Source: Cristatella mucedo (lineage: Eukaryota; Bryozoa; Phylactolaemata; Cristatellidae). From it: a stretch of DNA of 64,000 nt. The notes beneath the pieces are model-generated. The model did no database searches. It worked only from the letters and a program-made list of their open reading frames with translations, and had not been told where the DNA came from. Each line of letters opens with the position of its first letter. The first letter of the stretch is position 1. The stretch is taken from positions 259,501 to 323,500 of the forward strand of contig WPIO01000198.1 in the NCBI GenBank assembly GCA_009760855.2, given 5' to 3'. Positions 9,997-21,159 of this stretch are shown in pieces. A program made the translations under genes and the position numbers.

Positions 9997-10520
9997 AGGA
10001 CATTTTCATGAGTCTGGTGTTCTTGACAAAATAGTTGATAGAATAAGAAAAGCAGTTCCTGTTTTAATATGATAAACTGGCCTTAGTATGAATATTGAAA
10101 ATAAAGGAATTGAAGTGCACCAAGCAAGGAAACTCATTAAACTGCAAACTAACAAAGAAAAAGTTGGCCAAGATTATGCAAACAAACGTAGAGAGCTAGA
10201 TGATAAACTTGATATGGGCTGGAGAAACGCAAAAAAGTAGATTATGGTCAAAAGATTAGCGAGATGGACCTTGAAATCAAAAGAGCTATGATAGAAAACT
10301 AAAACCAAAGAATAAAAAGAAATCTAAAATGGAAGAAGAAACCGAAACAGAAGATTACTAAGAAGCACTCAAAGGAAATGATCCAAAAGCTTATAAAGAA
10401 ATAGAACGAGTCACTAAAGAAAAATCTGTTTTACCTAAAAGAACTAGACCTGATGGCTACGGTGGTTATATGAAAAAAATTGGAGGTGGTCTATATATCC
10501 AGTGTAATATATATATATAG
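9997..10520 (+). pseudogene. Polinton Lys-rich hypothetical region, broken
   Basis: The segment from about 10088 reads MNIENKGIEVHQARKLIKLQ and onward to a stop near 10240. It is Lys- and Arg-rich and helical, followed by further charged stretches in other frames up to 10490. It could be a minor core or scaffold protein in front of the major capsid gene. No motif is recognised and several stops are present. A short (AT)n run lies at 10508-10518. Confidence 0.35.
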
Positions 10521-10758
10521 AGAAGAAATGGCTAGTGCTCCGATGGAAACTGGACTTGATTTAGGTGATCCAAGTTTACCAGTGTAGAAAGTTCTACCAA
10601 GCGAATGGAAATGACCTGTCGATACTATTTCAAATAAACTAGTAACACTTACTGTGCCGGGTGAACAACATCTGTGTTATGTCTCATCTGGTGCTCATTT
10701 ACTACTTGAAGGACAAATCCAAGTCCACGGAGCTGCTAATGGAGAAGCTCTTGCTGCT

Positions 10759-10835
10759 CGTGCTGCCAATGCATCTTTGCATCTTTGCATTCGTGTGCCA
10801 ATGCATCTTTGTTAACAAGATGCATTGGCAGCACG
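10759..10835. repeat. Inverted repeat inside the capsid gene
   Basis: CGTGCTGCCAATGCATCTTTG (10759-10779) recurs as its near-perfect reverse complement at 10815-10835, with one mismatch. Between them GCCAATGCATCTTTG appears again in direct orientation (about 10797-10811). The unit would form a 21 bp stem. It may be a templated duplication or a replication scar. Confidence 0.85.
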
Positions 10836-10939
10836 GATGTTTAGTTCAATGAAAGTTTGTCTCGGAGCAGAAGAAACAGAACGCCTTTCATTACAACAAG
10901 GACCTGGAACGGTTTCAACTCTTATGGAACTTGTGATCG

Positions 10940-11160
10940 TGGTCACGCCCACAATGCTATTCCGCCGCAGCCGAACTCGCACAAGTACGCTCGGCCAACG
11001 GGCACGCTGAGTACCCCGCCTCGTTAGGCGCTGCACTTGAACAGTAGCGGCTAACTAAGCTGGATTCAATTGCAACGGGTCAGCTGCGGTCCCGTGACCC
11101 GCTAATCCTGCAGCAAGAAACTTTCTGCCTGTGCATCAGCCTGTGGCGACGCTATCCACA

Positions 11161-11193
<33 letters not shown>

Positions 11194-11470
11194 TCTCTTA
11201 CTCTCTGTCTCACTCTCTGCCTCTCTCCCTTTTCTCTTACTGACCTATCTACTGGCGTTCATGAGCTGCTTACGCGACGTCTACTACCGCTACATACGTA
11301 CGTGCGCTCGCACGCTTGTGTTGCCTGCGTACGATACAATACAGCCGTCGTCACCAGAACTACAATTCGCTTGTGGGGGCAACGTTCATCTTCATCGAGC
11401 CGCCATCGTGCGTGCCAAAGCCCCTACATTCTTACTTATCCAAATGATTATAATAGATCTATAGCCCTGC
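10940..11470. repeat. GC-rich foreign insert in the capsid gene
   Basis: Within the AT-rich element this stretch is GC-rich and carries none of the capsid frame; the frame resumes after about 11500. It contains a (CT)n tract at 11161-11229. I see no clear terminal repeats, tRNA boxes or LINE tail. It could be an unknown non-autonomous element or host DNA filler. Confidence 0.5.
11161..11229. repeat. (CT)n microsatellite
   Basis: Nearly pure CT repeat for about 27 bp, then interrupted CT up to 11229. Confidence 0.95.
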
Positions 11471-12551
11471 AACTGGACGGAAAAAAGATGAGGCAAGTTC
11501 AGTTGATGACATGTACGTTGCTAATTCAAATTACACTAGTCCTGCTGCATCTGGAGTGACTGCTTCAAACAATGGATTTATTTATCGAAGAGGACTTTTA
11601 AATGTTTTAACTGATACTGTTGGAACTTTTAGTGTATCACTTTCACTTTCAATACTATCCGGGTTTTGTGCAGATATGAATACAATTCTTTATAATGTAT
11701 CATTTACAATTGAAATGAAATGAGTTGGAGGATCAGATTTTGATGCTATAATAACAGAAGTTGCTAATAACTTAACTAACACATTGGGAAGTAGAGGTGC
11801 AGTCGCAGCTAATGGTGATGGTATCTATAACGCATTTAGAATTATTATGTCAAAAATGAGACTAGTGGCGCCCTGCATTACTCCTAAAGATAGTATTGAA
11901 GGAGCTCTTGCCAATATATCCAGTGAGCGAGCAAAGAAAATTAAGCTTAATTGCAGAGTTAGACGATATGAAAATATGACTCTTAACAGCTTTAGCCAAG
12001 GAAAAAAGTACACTAGAACATTGTCTGCACAGAATAATATTGACAAGGTTAGGTGGTTAATTTTAGCAGCACAAAATTTTAGCAAATGCAATGATTAGAG
12101 TGGAAATGCTTGTACGTATAACCACTGCAATATTAAGAATGTAGTTTTTCTTGCAAGCGGCTGAAAACAATAACCAAGTTTTGCTAGAAATAGTTATCCA
12201 AGGAACGGAAAGTGTTCAACAGAATACTTTAATTTTACTCAATTTAGAAAACAATAACTTGGATTAAATGAAATTACAGAATCAGCTGGTGTTACTTCTC
12301 CCAAATGGTTATCTCTATATCCAATTCATGTAATCGACTTACACTACAACAAAGAACCTTTAAGAGCTACTTCTAAACTTGACGTAAAAATTGAGTTCAA
12401 TGAGCTAATCCTTGCAGCTGTTGCTGCTAATCCTGCGGCTAATCCACCTGTAGCCGCTGTTCCAGCTACAGCGATCGCTATTAATTACTTAGCGATTTGT
12501 GAGAATACAGCTGAACTGACTTCTAATAGAAATAGATCGCAGTTTACCTGA

Positions 12552-14278
12552 ATGAAAGGAACATTTGTTGACGAGGGAAACAATAATCAATAATATTTAA
12601 CCAGAATATAATTGAAAACATTTGATTTTATACAAGGTTCTAACGAATGAAAAAAATCAGTGTCATTGAACATTGGTGGATCAGAAGTTTATTCTATGCC
12701 TGGTCATGATATGATATTCGGATATCAAACTGAAGTTGATATTGAGATATTAGCAACTAGAAAACTAAAAAGTATATTGCTAATAATTCCACATTGAAAT
12801 TTTCACCAATACTATTTGGCAAAGTATTTGAACCTGTTGTCTCTAAGTTTTTAGAAATTAAAATTGATGTAAAGCTTGTAAGCTCTATTTAATGTTTTAT
12901 TCGTGATAGAGTTTACAGATATTCTCTTAATGGAATAATTGATGGAAATACTTTATTCAAAATAAAATGTTTATGGAGTGGGAGCATTATTAAAGATTGT
13001 ATACAGAAGCAATATCATGCTCATTGTTTACTAAGTTTGCATGTTTCAGGTCTTGACAAATGCTAATATTCTGAGTTTGAAATTTGTATTACTGGATTGA
13101 ACTGTGAAGAAGCTCCACTTGAGTTTATAGCAGCTGGAAATGTTAGAATACCAAGTAAATACAAGTTACATATTCCTACAAGAGGTCCACTTTCTATGCT
13201 ATTGCTTAAAGATGAAAAATACTTTGATTTAGAGTTTGATATCATAAGCAAGTATGGCAGATTTAATAATAAACAAGGAAAAGGATATATAAAGTATTAC
13301 ATTAAAGGATCTTTGATAGAGATAATGCAAGAAGAAGATCCCTATAGATTTGTGAGACTAGTACCAATTGTGAAAGAATTTTTAGACAGATCAACATTTT
13401 TAATTTCTAAATATATAGATGAATCGCCAGCAGATGTTGGTGCTTATGTCACAAAATTAAATGGGTATCTATTGTCAGATCTTAATGCTAATGGAAATAG
13501 GATTATTAATCTAAATGATCCTGTGAACTCTTCTGATGCTGTTACAAAGAGCTATGTCGATTCTAATTTCACGGTAACAGGTAATGGATCAGCTGATTTC
13601 AAAGGCCAACCAGCTGTTAATCTTGGACCTGGAGTAAATCCTAGTGATGCTGTGAATGTTAGTCAGCTAAGCAATTATGTTAATAAATCTGGCGATACAA
13701 TGACAGGAGACGCAAACACGAATGGATCTGCTATTACTTTAAGTTACTGGAACTCAAGCAAGACCACACCAACTATTCTTCCTGATGGCTTTTGCGTTAC
13801 GTAGGGGGGACTAAAACGAGATGTAATGCTCAATGGTAATCCTTCTATTAGTTCTGTGAATATGAATGGTAATTCTATTATCAATGTTGCAGATCTTTTT
13901 AATCCGAGTGATGCGGCAACTTAATCTTACGTAGATAGAACGATACAGGAAGTAACTGAAATAATTCCACTATCACTAAATCCTAGATCAATTAATTCTT
14001 TTAAAAGAACCTCTGATAATTATTCATGGACTAATAAGAATGCTACACCTTTAATAATGTTAAGTATGATGGTTGTTGGTTCATCTAATTGTGTTCTTCT
14101 AAGACCTAGCACAGATACTTCTGTTGTGTCAGGAGAAATACGTGTTATAAATACTGTTTCTACAAGAGCATACTTTAAATACCATGCTTTCTTCAATAGA
14201 GTGCCTACTGACTTTAACTTAATTGATAATCTAGGAAATCTCAGAGTCAATCTCTTGGTTAGTTATAGACTCACGTGA
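12552..14278 (+). pseudogene. Fibre-like protein with phage tail-fibre repeats and C-terminal head, broken
   Basis: The best open part is 13097-13804. At 13465-13560 it has DLNANGNRIINLNDP followed by SDAVTKSYVD, and at about 13640-13710 PSDAVNVSQLSNYV then NKSGDTMTG. After a TAG at 13802 a third unit near 13850-13945 reads VNMNGNSIINV, then NPSDAAT, a stop, and SYVD. These are the 'L..NGN.I.NL.DP....DA.TK.YVD' and 'KSGDTMTGDL' motifs of phage and some Polinton fibres. The C-terminal 100 residues (from about 13975) look like a globular beta-rich head, ending at TGA 14276. The N-terminal part (12552-13090) is much more broken and may be a separate gene. Likely role: receptor-binding spike. Inactive. 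Confidence 0.65.
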
Positions 14279-14746
14279 AAAATATAAATGAACCAAATAA
14301 GCAATATGTTTCTTTAATTTTGTTGCTTAACGCTTATCTTTTACAAATGGAAACATTTTTGAAATAACACAAATAGCCTCATGACCTGAGCGATGATGAC
14401 GACAGAATATTTCTGAACATTTTTGTAGTGTTTTTTTGCAAGACAATATACCTTACTAAGTTTTTCCTTGCATACATATTAGTAAAATAATGCAAATCTG
14501 CACATATGATTACTTTGTTATTACGTTAGAATCTAGAATCAAAATCTGTTTCAGTAACATATAGATAACAGATATCAGATCGCATTTCATATTTTAACTT
14601 TGGTCTTCGTGAAGTATTTTTTACATACAGGGTAGCCTGAATCCAGTTTTATAACGTTTATAACTTTGTATAACCAATCTTACACAGTTTTTCCATTTCT
14701 ATAGAATGTCATTTTTAACTTTAAGGAAAGAAAAACGGCGGGAAAA
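14279..14746. other. AT-rich spacer, no gene seen
   Basis: Between the fibre-like and integrase genes I find no open frame of length and no recognised motif on either strand. It may hold the degraded N-terminal part of the integrase. Confidence 0.4.
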
Positions 14747-15905
14747 TTGGATCCTGGTTCAGATATAAGCCAAGTATTCAAACCAAGACCAATAGAAATT
14801 CCGAAAGGTTTCTTTGACATAGTAGCACCTAATGAAGGTCACCAAGCAGTCCTGACTTGCGTCAAAACATCCCCTTACTTGACCACATTTAAAAGGAACC
14901 TACAAACACACCTATTTAGGACAGCATTTAGTGGGTCCCTGTGATTCGTCCTTGATGTGCTTATGCGTGCTGACACTGTGCATGCTGCCACTAATCACAT
15001 TTGCATGCTGACCCTGTGCATGTCACCTCTAACCACGTTGTTCATGTTGTTTATCAAGCATGATATTACTCACGATTCAATCGCGTTTCCCTTTGCAGCA
15101 AATGTAAAGCGCCTAGGATAAGATTGAGTTCTCTGAGGGTGCTTCATCAAGTGCATTATTATTATTGTTATTATTATATTGCATATGCTCACAGATTCTG
15201 GATACAAATATGCATTAAGCGTCATCGATATTGCTAGTAGATATACAAACTCAAGGCCAATTAAAAACCAAGTCATCAAAAGAAGCAACACAAGCAATAA
15301 TTGACATTTACTCAAAAGGCATTTTAGAATGGCCACAGAAGATAACAGTTGACCCAGGAGCAGAATTCAAAGGAGATTTCAAGAAAGAAATGAATAGACA
15401 TGGAGTACGCGTATCAGAAGCTACTAGCAGGAAGAGGGTTGCATTAGTTGAAAGAATGAATCAAACAATAGCAGAAAGAGCTTTTATTGGGCAGTAGGAA
15501 AAAGAATTAGAAAGCCTTAATAAAGGAGATTATGTTAGAAATACAGAATTGGTTCAAAATTTGTCTAAGATTATAGATTACCTTAACAATAACATTACAA
15601 GCTCAATTAGTGAAGAATCTGCTGAAGATATAAAAAAGAAATAGTTAAACTAAAGAAACCAATGTACCATAGAAAAGTAGGAGAACATGAAGAATTATTA
15701 GAACTTAAAGCAACTCTTAGATATTTACCAGAACCAGGTGAAGGAGAACATAAAAAGAGAAGAAGAGCTACAGATCCGATATGGAGTTTAACTAAACATA
15801 ATATTGTTAGAATAATGGTAATGAAAGAAAAACCAGCACGTTTTTGGGTATATGATTTTAAATAAAGTTTTGTTAGAGAAGAACTACAAGTAATTAAACA
15901 GGAGT
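14747..15905 (+). pseudogene. Polinton integrase (rve, DDE), split by a LINE and frameshifted
   Basis: Left of the LINE (14747-14849) the frame reads IEIPKGFFDIVAPNEGHQ, the family's conserved lead into the catalytic core. Right of it, from about 15180, YALSVIDIASRY gives the first catalytic Asp. After a frame change near 15240, ILEWPQKITVDPGAEFKGDF gives the second Asp, and ALVERMNQTIAERAF gives the Glu. All three DDE residues are therefore still visible. The C-terminal part (15662-15865) has RRRATDPIWSLTKHNIVRI and PARFWVYDFK, then after a TAA SFVREELQVIK, the chromodomain-like end typical of Polinton integrases. Stops at 15495, near 15643 and 15863, plus the LINE, make it inactive. It would insert the element into host DNA. 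Confidence 0.88.
14850..15178 (+). mobile_element. LINE family A copy 3, short 3' end
   Basis: The last 31 codons of LINE ORF2 (TTFKRNLQTHLFRTAFSGSL to the stop at 14942-14944), the 3' UTR and an (ATT)n tail are present. The insertion point lies in the integrase gene. The integrase frame stops just before it and is taken up in the expected place just after it. Confidence 0.93.
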
Positions 15906-16760
15906 AGTTTTTTTTGGAGAACTTTCAATTATAATATCTTCAAAGTCTTCTTTTGCTATTAATTCATCAGGCATGTGTTATTTTTTAAATAATTTTTGAA
16001 TTAGACTAGATAGTGGATCTTTTACGCTTGTCGATTTCAGCTATAACACCATCTACGGCGACCATTATTGAAGATGATGCTGAAAAAGTTGAAACTACAC
16101 GAGTCATATTAGGGTAAGATTGAACATAAATACTGTGAAATTGTTACTCCTAATGGTATGACTATGTTTAAAACTTTTATTGTACATCTTATCTTTGTTA
16201 GATTTGTTAGGCATGATCTGACTTTAGGATTATATTACATAACTTCTTCATATCTTTGGTTAACATATTTTTTCTTAGATCAGACATCACCTCCTATATA
16301 GATTTAGAGTTTTCCTAGAAAGTGATTAATCTATTTCTCATGATATTTTAATAAATTCACTGTATTCATCACAAACAGTTTTATAAAGTGCTTCTTTTTT
16401 TAGTAAAGATTGGTAAATTTCTTTATCAGTTGCTGGATTGATAGCAAACTCATCGTATAAATCTATTACTTCAGGAGAGGATACAATTATATAAAGTTTA
16501 AATTGTTTTTCATCGTGTTTATTTTCCTTGTAAGAAGTTGTGATGGTTGTTGTTTTGTTCCCTTAATTTTAAATAAATCTCGATTTAAAGTAATTACTTG
16601 TTTACTTAAATCTAGCAAAAATTTTCTACATTCTTCGTGCTTTGAAGTAGCATTTGATAAAGCATTTCATAAGCTTATGGTAAGTGTTTCAAGCTTCGTG
16701 TTAGGAAATAGATCTTGCCAAAGAATAAAACTAGTTTTGCAGTTAAAAGTTCTTTCCATT
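15906..16760 (-). pseudogene. Polinton hypothetical protein(s), minus strand, broken
   Basis: Several open minus-strand stretches lie here in different frames. MERTFNCKTSFILWQDLFPN starts near 16757. LYIIVSSPEVIDLYDEFAIN and the following Lys/Glu-rich stretch lie near 16380-16500. MPDELIAKEDFEDI lies near 15970. No family is recognised. AT content then drops sharply after about 16790, which I take as the right end of the Polinton block. I do not see the terminal inverted repeat. Confidence 0.4.
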
Positions 16761-16799
16761 ATTATACAGTAAGATAAGAATTTATTAAATTAATCATTC

Positions 16800-17394
16800 A
16801 AATTACTCTACAGGAAACAAGACTGATTAAAGGAGTATGTTTGTGAACTTTATGGAGACAGGGGCGCAACCGAGTGCGAGACAATGGAACTAAGTGAGAT
16901 TGGTAAAGTGTGAGTGTCGTGCCCTGGGCTACATAAAGTTCAAAACATACTACCGCAGGTATTCAACATGCTTTGGCTATTGTGAAAATTAGCTTCACGG
17001 GCGCACGTCGAATACACACATTCCAGCACCTTACATTACAGATGATTAAGACGCGCGGTATTCGCTCGCGGCACAGGGATCGGCCACATAATCTACCCAA
17101 ACAACTTAAGCTAACTCGGCGGTGCCGTCTGCAGCATCAGTCAAGATGAAGGAATACTGCAAGACATCGTTGCAGTCCATGATGTGCACGAGCAGCATCG
17201 ACCATCATCCTATGGTTACACAAAGAGTTTAAGGTGAGATAAGGTGACCATTTTTCACGTTTAGTTGATAAAGATATATATGGGGCTTTTCTTCTTGGCC
17301 AAGACTCAGGCATCACTTATCAAACGACCAATCGTGGCACCGGCGTCAAGGGCACGGCAGGTGTCAAGGGCAGGCATTCTGCGTTGCTTTGAAA
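16800..17394. other. Non-coding, nothing recognised
   Basis: Composition changes here from AT-rich element to average host DNA. No long frame, RNA gene or repeat family is visible. Confidence 0.4.
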
Positions 17395-17985
17395 GATCAA
17401 AGAGGGCGACTCGAGCGGTGAAGTAATCGAAGCCGTTCACAACGCTCCCTGTTTGCTTGTGCGAATCTACGTACTAGTCGCACACGAATCAGATAGTGAG
17501 GCGGCGGGCAATGAAAGCAATCACGCGCACGGTTACAGTTCACCGCATCGAGCTGCATCGAAGAAATGCATGAAAACGTCGTTCTGTACACGAGTTTCAC
17601 GCCAAAAAGCGAAAGTGAGAAGCAAAGCTGAGTCACGAGGGCATTCGAGGAAGTGAGTAGCCTGGAGGTAGCAGCTCAGGACGGCTGGAAAGGATGTGTC
17701 ATATTGACATGTCGATATCGGCGTGTCATGCCATATCGTAGACATGTCGGCAGCTGGAGATTAGATGTCGCAGCTTGAGCAATGTGGGTGTAAGGTCAAT
17801 GGTCAAGGATGTAGAGCAGAGCGAACGTTTCTGCGGCCAACGGTCTTTAAGTGAAGGAATTCAACGGTGATTTTATTGTACCTACAGAACCCGAGGGGTC
17901 GAGGGTCGGCATGATGATGCCGATGCGTTTGCATCAGTTCAGCTAGCTATGAAGGAGCCAAGCCCAAGCGGGTCATGTGGGTCAT
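17395..17985 (-). mobile_element. LINE family B fragment, C-terminal end, degenerate
   Basis: The minus strand is similar in order and wording to the clearer copy at 26480-27290. It shows the lead LGLAPS, then LAEL, the LKTVG box near 17850 and the 3' region around 17640-17750 (GCAGCTCAGGACGGCTGGAAAGGATG on the + strand in pieces). Stops and indels are frequent. It is an old 5'-truncated copy. Confidence 0.6.
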
Positions 17986-18483
17986 ATGAAACGTGCAATT
18001 ATGGTCAACTCGTTCAAATCAGCTGATTCAGATCGGCCTAATTTATTAAGCGACATAATGGCCTCAGAGGTTATCACTCCCGCTTGCGCCGGGCGACAAA
18101 AAGCCGCCTGCTGCAGGACTCAAACATTCTCGAGCATTCGAGCTGAGCCATTTAAGTTCGAGCTCCTCTTCCCGCCCTCCGGACTAAGACCGGTGGCGCC
18201 GTCGCTGATAGGCCTACAGAGGTTAATGCGGAAGATGTCGGAGGGCGATGAGGTAACCACTAGAGCATAGGAGCATATTTCAAATATTATAAAATTATAA
18301 AATTATAAATTATAAAAAATTAAAATTAGAAAAAATTTAAAATTTGCCATAGTTGAAACTCTGGGTGATGTAATAGAGAAACCCTACACGTTGTTGGAGA
18401 CAGACCTCAGGTGTGAGTTGAAGAACTGAACAGAGAGCACTGACCTGGCTGCTGGGGCTAACTTGCTCGAGCCAGGTGCCGCC

Positions 18484-18521
<38 letters not shown>

Positions 18522-21150
18522 CGAGCGGCCACGCCCATCTCGCGCCCTGCGAACTCGCTCTGGGCGGTTCCCGATCGCGGCCGAATGAAGTACTGCCTCA
18601 AACGAAGCCTGGCGGCTACAGTTTATTCGGCGGGAATGCTTGTAGCGCTCTATGCAAAGGTGGTCGCTGCGAACGCGCGAAGGGGCTATACGTCTCCACG
18701 CCATACGCACGTCGTGTGCGCTTGGGAGAAACGCTGGGTCTGTCGCCCCCTTGTTCCTCAGGTCAAGCGTCCACGAAAGCTCTACCTGCACACCCTAACC
18801 TACGTAACCAGCGTGCTCGAACGACCGACGCATTAGGCGTGCGGCGTAGATGAGGCGGCCGCCTGCTGTGGCGTCGATTCGTCCCGACTGTAGTTCGAGT
18901 ATATGCCGGCTCCTCTGATGAGCCTGTGATGTGGCATGGACACAGGTTGGTATTCCGCTGGTTGCCAGATGGTGGATTCACCATCAGGGTCGGCCGGTGC
19001 ACAGTTGTGGTCCTCGATGAATCATCGGGTTCAACCACGGGCGGGAGCAGTGGAGGAGGGGGAGTCGAGCAGGAGATAGGCGCGAGTGAATTCGTGCTCC
19101 CTCTGCTCTGTGAGTAGTATAATAAACTGTTGGTGGACCGCTCCCCCTAATTATTGGATGCTTACTTACCAAGCGCCAAGCACACCCAGACAGACGGACG
19201 CGAGCGGCTATCTCGCTGGCTTCGCAGCTTAAGTTACACTTGGCTAGTTGTCGCTAGTTCGGCGGCCGCGGCGTCTTCGAAATCTCATAGTCATCGCAGA
19301 GCTGCAGAGCGGCTGGCTGCGTAGGTCGCTGGCCATCGGGCGCCGTCGGGCAGAGTGCTTCCGTTCTATCCTCGAGTCCGAGCGGTGGGCGTCTCACCGT
19401 CACCTCGAGCGCGCCGGCGTTTCTGTATAAGCGCCCTTACCAATTTTCATTCTCTCTCTCACTAATCTTGAGATCGGCCGGGTGTCCCAAGAGATGTCGC
19501 CGAAGCGAAGGTCACCAGCCAAAGGTCACAGGCGAGCCGAGTGTTGGTGACCTGAACGTCGCTGCAGCAGCCGACGCTTGTGAAGGCACCTTGATGCCAA
19601 GCAGGGCGAAGAGAAGGCCTTCTGGCCTTGATGATGAGTGCAAAACGCTGGCCGAAAGTCCGAGGTAGCGATGAATGCTACTAGAGCTCGGCATCCGAGG
19701 CGGCGATGCATTGATACCTACCGTCGACGGACAGCCTTTATCAAAGCACGAGGGAGCAAAACGATAGCGTGCCAAAGGCTAACGTGCCGAGCCAATCACC
19801 TGGTGATGACTGCGGCTAAAGATTAGCAGCAGTTCTTGAGCTAGTCGTAAGGCACAGGGTAAGGGTAAAGGGTAAGTAATCTATCGCATAGATCTTATAC
19901 AGTGCCGCCGACCTAAATAGCTCCTGAATCTGTGGGCCCATGTCGCAAGCATTTCGAGTCGGGGTTCTGCTGTGCTCTTTGCTCGATTGTAGTACTGCAC
20001 CGCTATGACGACTAAGTAGCGTGTTAAATATATCAGGGGATACAATCTCATAATTTTCTTATCTAGCTATACAACATGCACCATATCTCAGGCGTAAACA
20101 CAATAAAAAACTTCGGCAATTCAACGGCGTCATTTACAGGTTCACTGGCAGGCTACTTTAGTGTGCAAACAGCTCAAAATTCAGTGCCTCTGACCGATTT
20201 ATTGCGGTTACAAAATCCAAGGTTTTGCTGTAAGACGCACTAAAGAGAAAACAAATCTATTGAAGCACTGGTTGACGCTGGTCAGTCACTCGTTCTCTCC
20301 AGCAGCCAATGGCCGTCACCTGTCCCATCTGCCTTGTCCAGCGGACATGGATTGTTACACCCGACGTTCCCCATTCGTGACTCGCTGCTCGCAGAACTGC
20401 TATCTACATTTCTAACGAAACGATATCCACTCTCATTCTTCCGTTTTTGGAGCGTAATGCCCTGCAGTCCTGAACTGCTACCTTCACGCTACTCACTACC
20501 TCTACTGCCTTCACTCTGACTCAGCTACGCTACGGATTTTCACTTTCTTTTTGTTGCTTCCCTACCCGCTGCTCAGACAGACACTGCATGACTCCCTAGA
20601 ATCCTGTCCGTCGTGGACTCCATATCGCGTGCGAAGATAGCTGACCTTGGCCTTGCTAAGTTTGATTTTCAGCTTTCGCTCACCTACTAAGTGAGCCACT
20701 GGCTAGAAGACCAATCGATATGGAGGCCGTAGCGATCGAGACATGTGCATTTAGGCTCCCGTGGCACGCTGCGGTCGCTCGGATGATGGCGGCTGTCGAA
20801 GCGGCCACCGGCTTTGTGGCAGGACTGTTGCACTCATCGCTGTGCAGACAATCTCTGCTACGATGATTTACACTGCACCGACATACGGAAACCAATTGTG
20901 CACCGGAATCCGTTTGGTTTTAGCCGCCGATAGACGATGAGGAAGTGACAAGCAAGCGGATGTACTCTTCAGCATTCGAGCTGCCGTTCGATCCTAGGAA
21001 TAAAATATCAGCATCAATTTTATCAGATAGTCGTCACAGAGCGTGAAAGCTAAAGCGTACAGGTAGCCACATTTTGCAGGACAATAAATTCGCTGTTGTG
21101 AAAGCAATGGCGGAGCGCTCTTCGGGTTGTTGCTAGCTTGGCTAGTTGCT
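17986..21150. other. Intergenic DNA with a GC-rich stretch, no supported gene
   Basis: The region 18470-18850 is GC-rich and holds overlapping frames on both strands, driven by a GGC repeat. 18285-18345 is A/T-rich low complexity. 19000-19800 has several short frames on both strands with no family resemblance. 19855-19875 has GGGTAAGGGTAAAGGGTAA, three short TA-spaced G runs. Nothing here is convincing as a gene; a 5' exon with a CpG island cannot be excluded. Confidence 0.4.
18486..18519. repeat. (GGC)n microsatellite
   Basis: A nearly pure GGC run of about 34 bp. It encodes poly-Ala or poly-Arg in the overlapping frames, which explains their length. Confidence 0.95.
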
Positions 21151-21159
21151 AGCCGGGTT

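Larger units (their letters stand above)
10528..12551 (+). pseudogene. Probable Polinton double jelly-roll major capsid protein, broken
   Basis: Reading starts at ATG 10528 and ends at TGA 12549-12551. The C-terminal half carries the best evidence. KVRWLILAAQNF (near 12045) matches the 'PRyVivaFQt' strand of a group of animal Polinton-like capsid proteins. NIKNVVFL and an YPR block follow. Then SLYPIHVIDLHYNKEP and SKLDVKIEFN (12310-12400) match the 'P..VID.S.Q.E.....VD..I.F.' block of the same proteins. The N-terminal half gives KLVTLTVPGEQHLCYVSSGA and LLLEGQIQVHG. A GC-rich foreign stretch at about 10940-11470 interrupts it, and there are stops near 10586, 11721, 12096 and later. The protein would have formed the capsid shell. 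Dead copy. Confidence 0.6.

Noticed and set aside
930-16790. Alternative genetic code, since many Polinton frames are broken by stops only
   Set aside because: All three stop codons occur inside the genes, and frameshifts are equally common. This is decay, not recoding.
19855-19875. Telomere-like GGGTAA repeats
   Set aside because: Only three imperfect units; too short to support an interstitial telomere.
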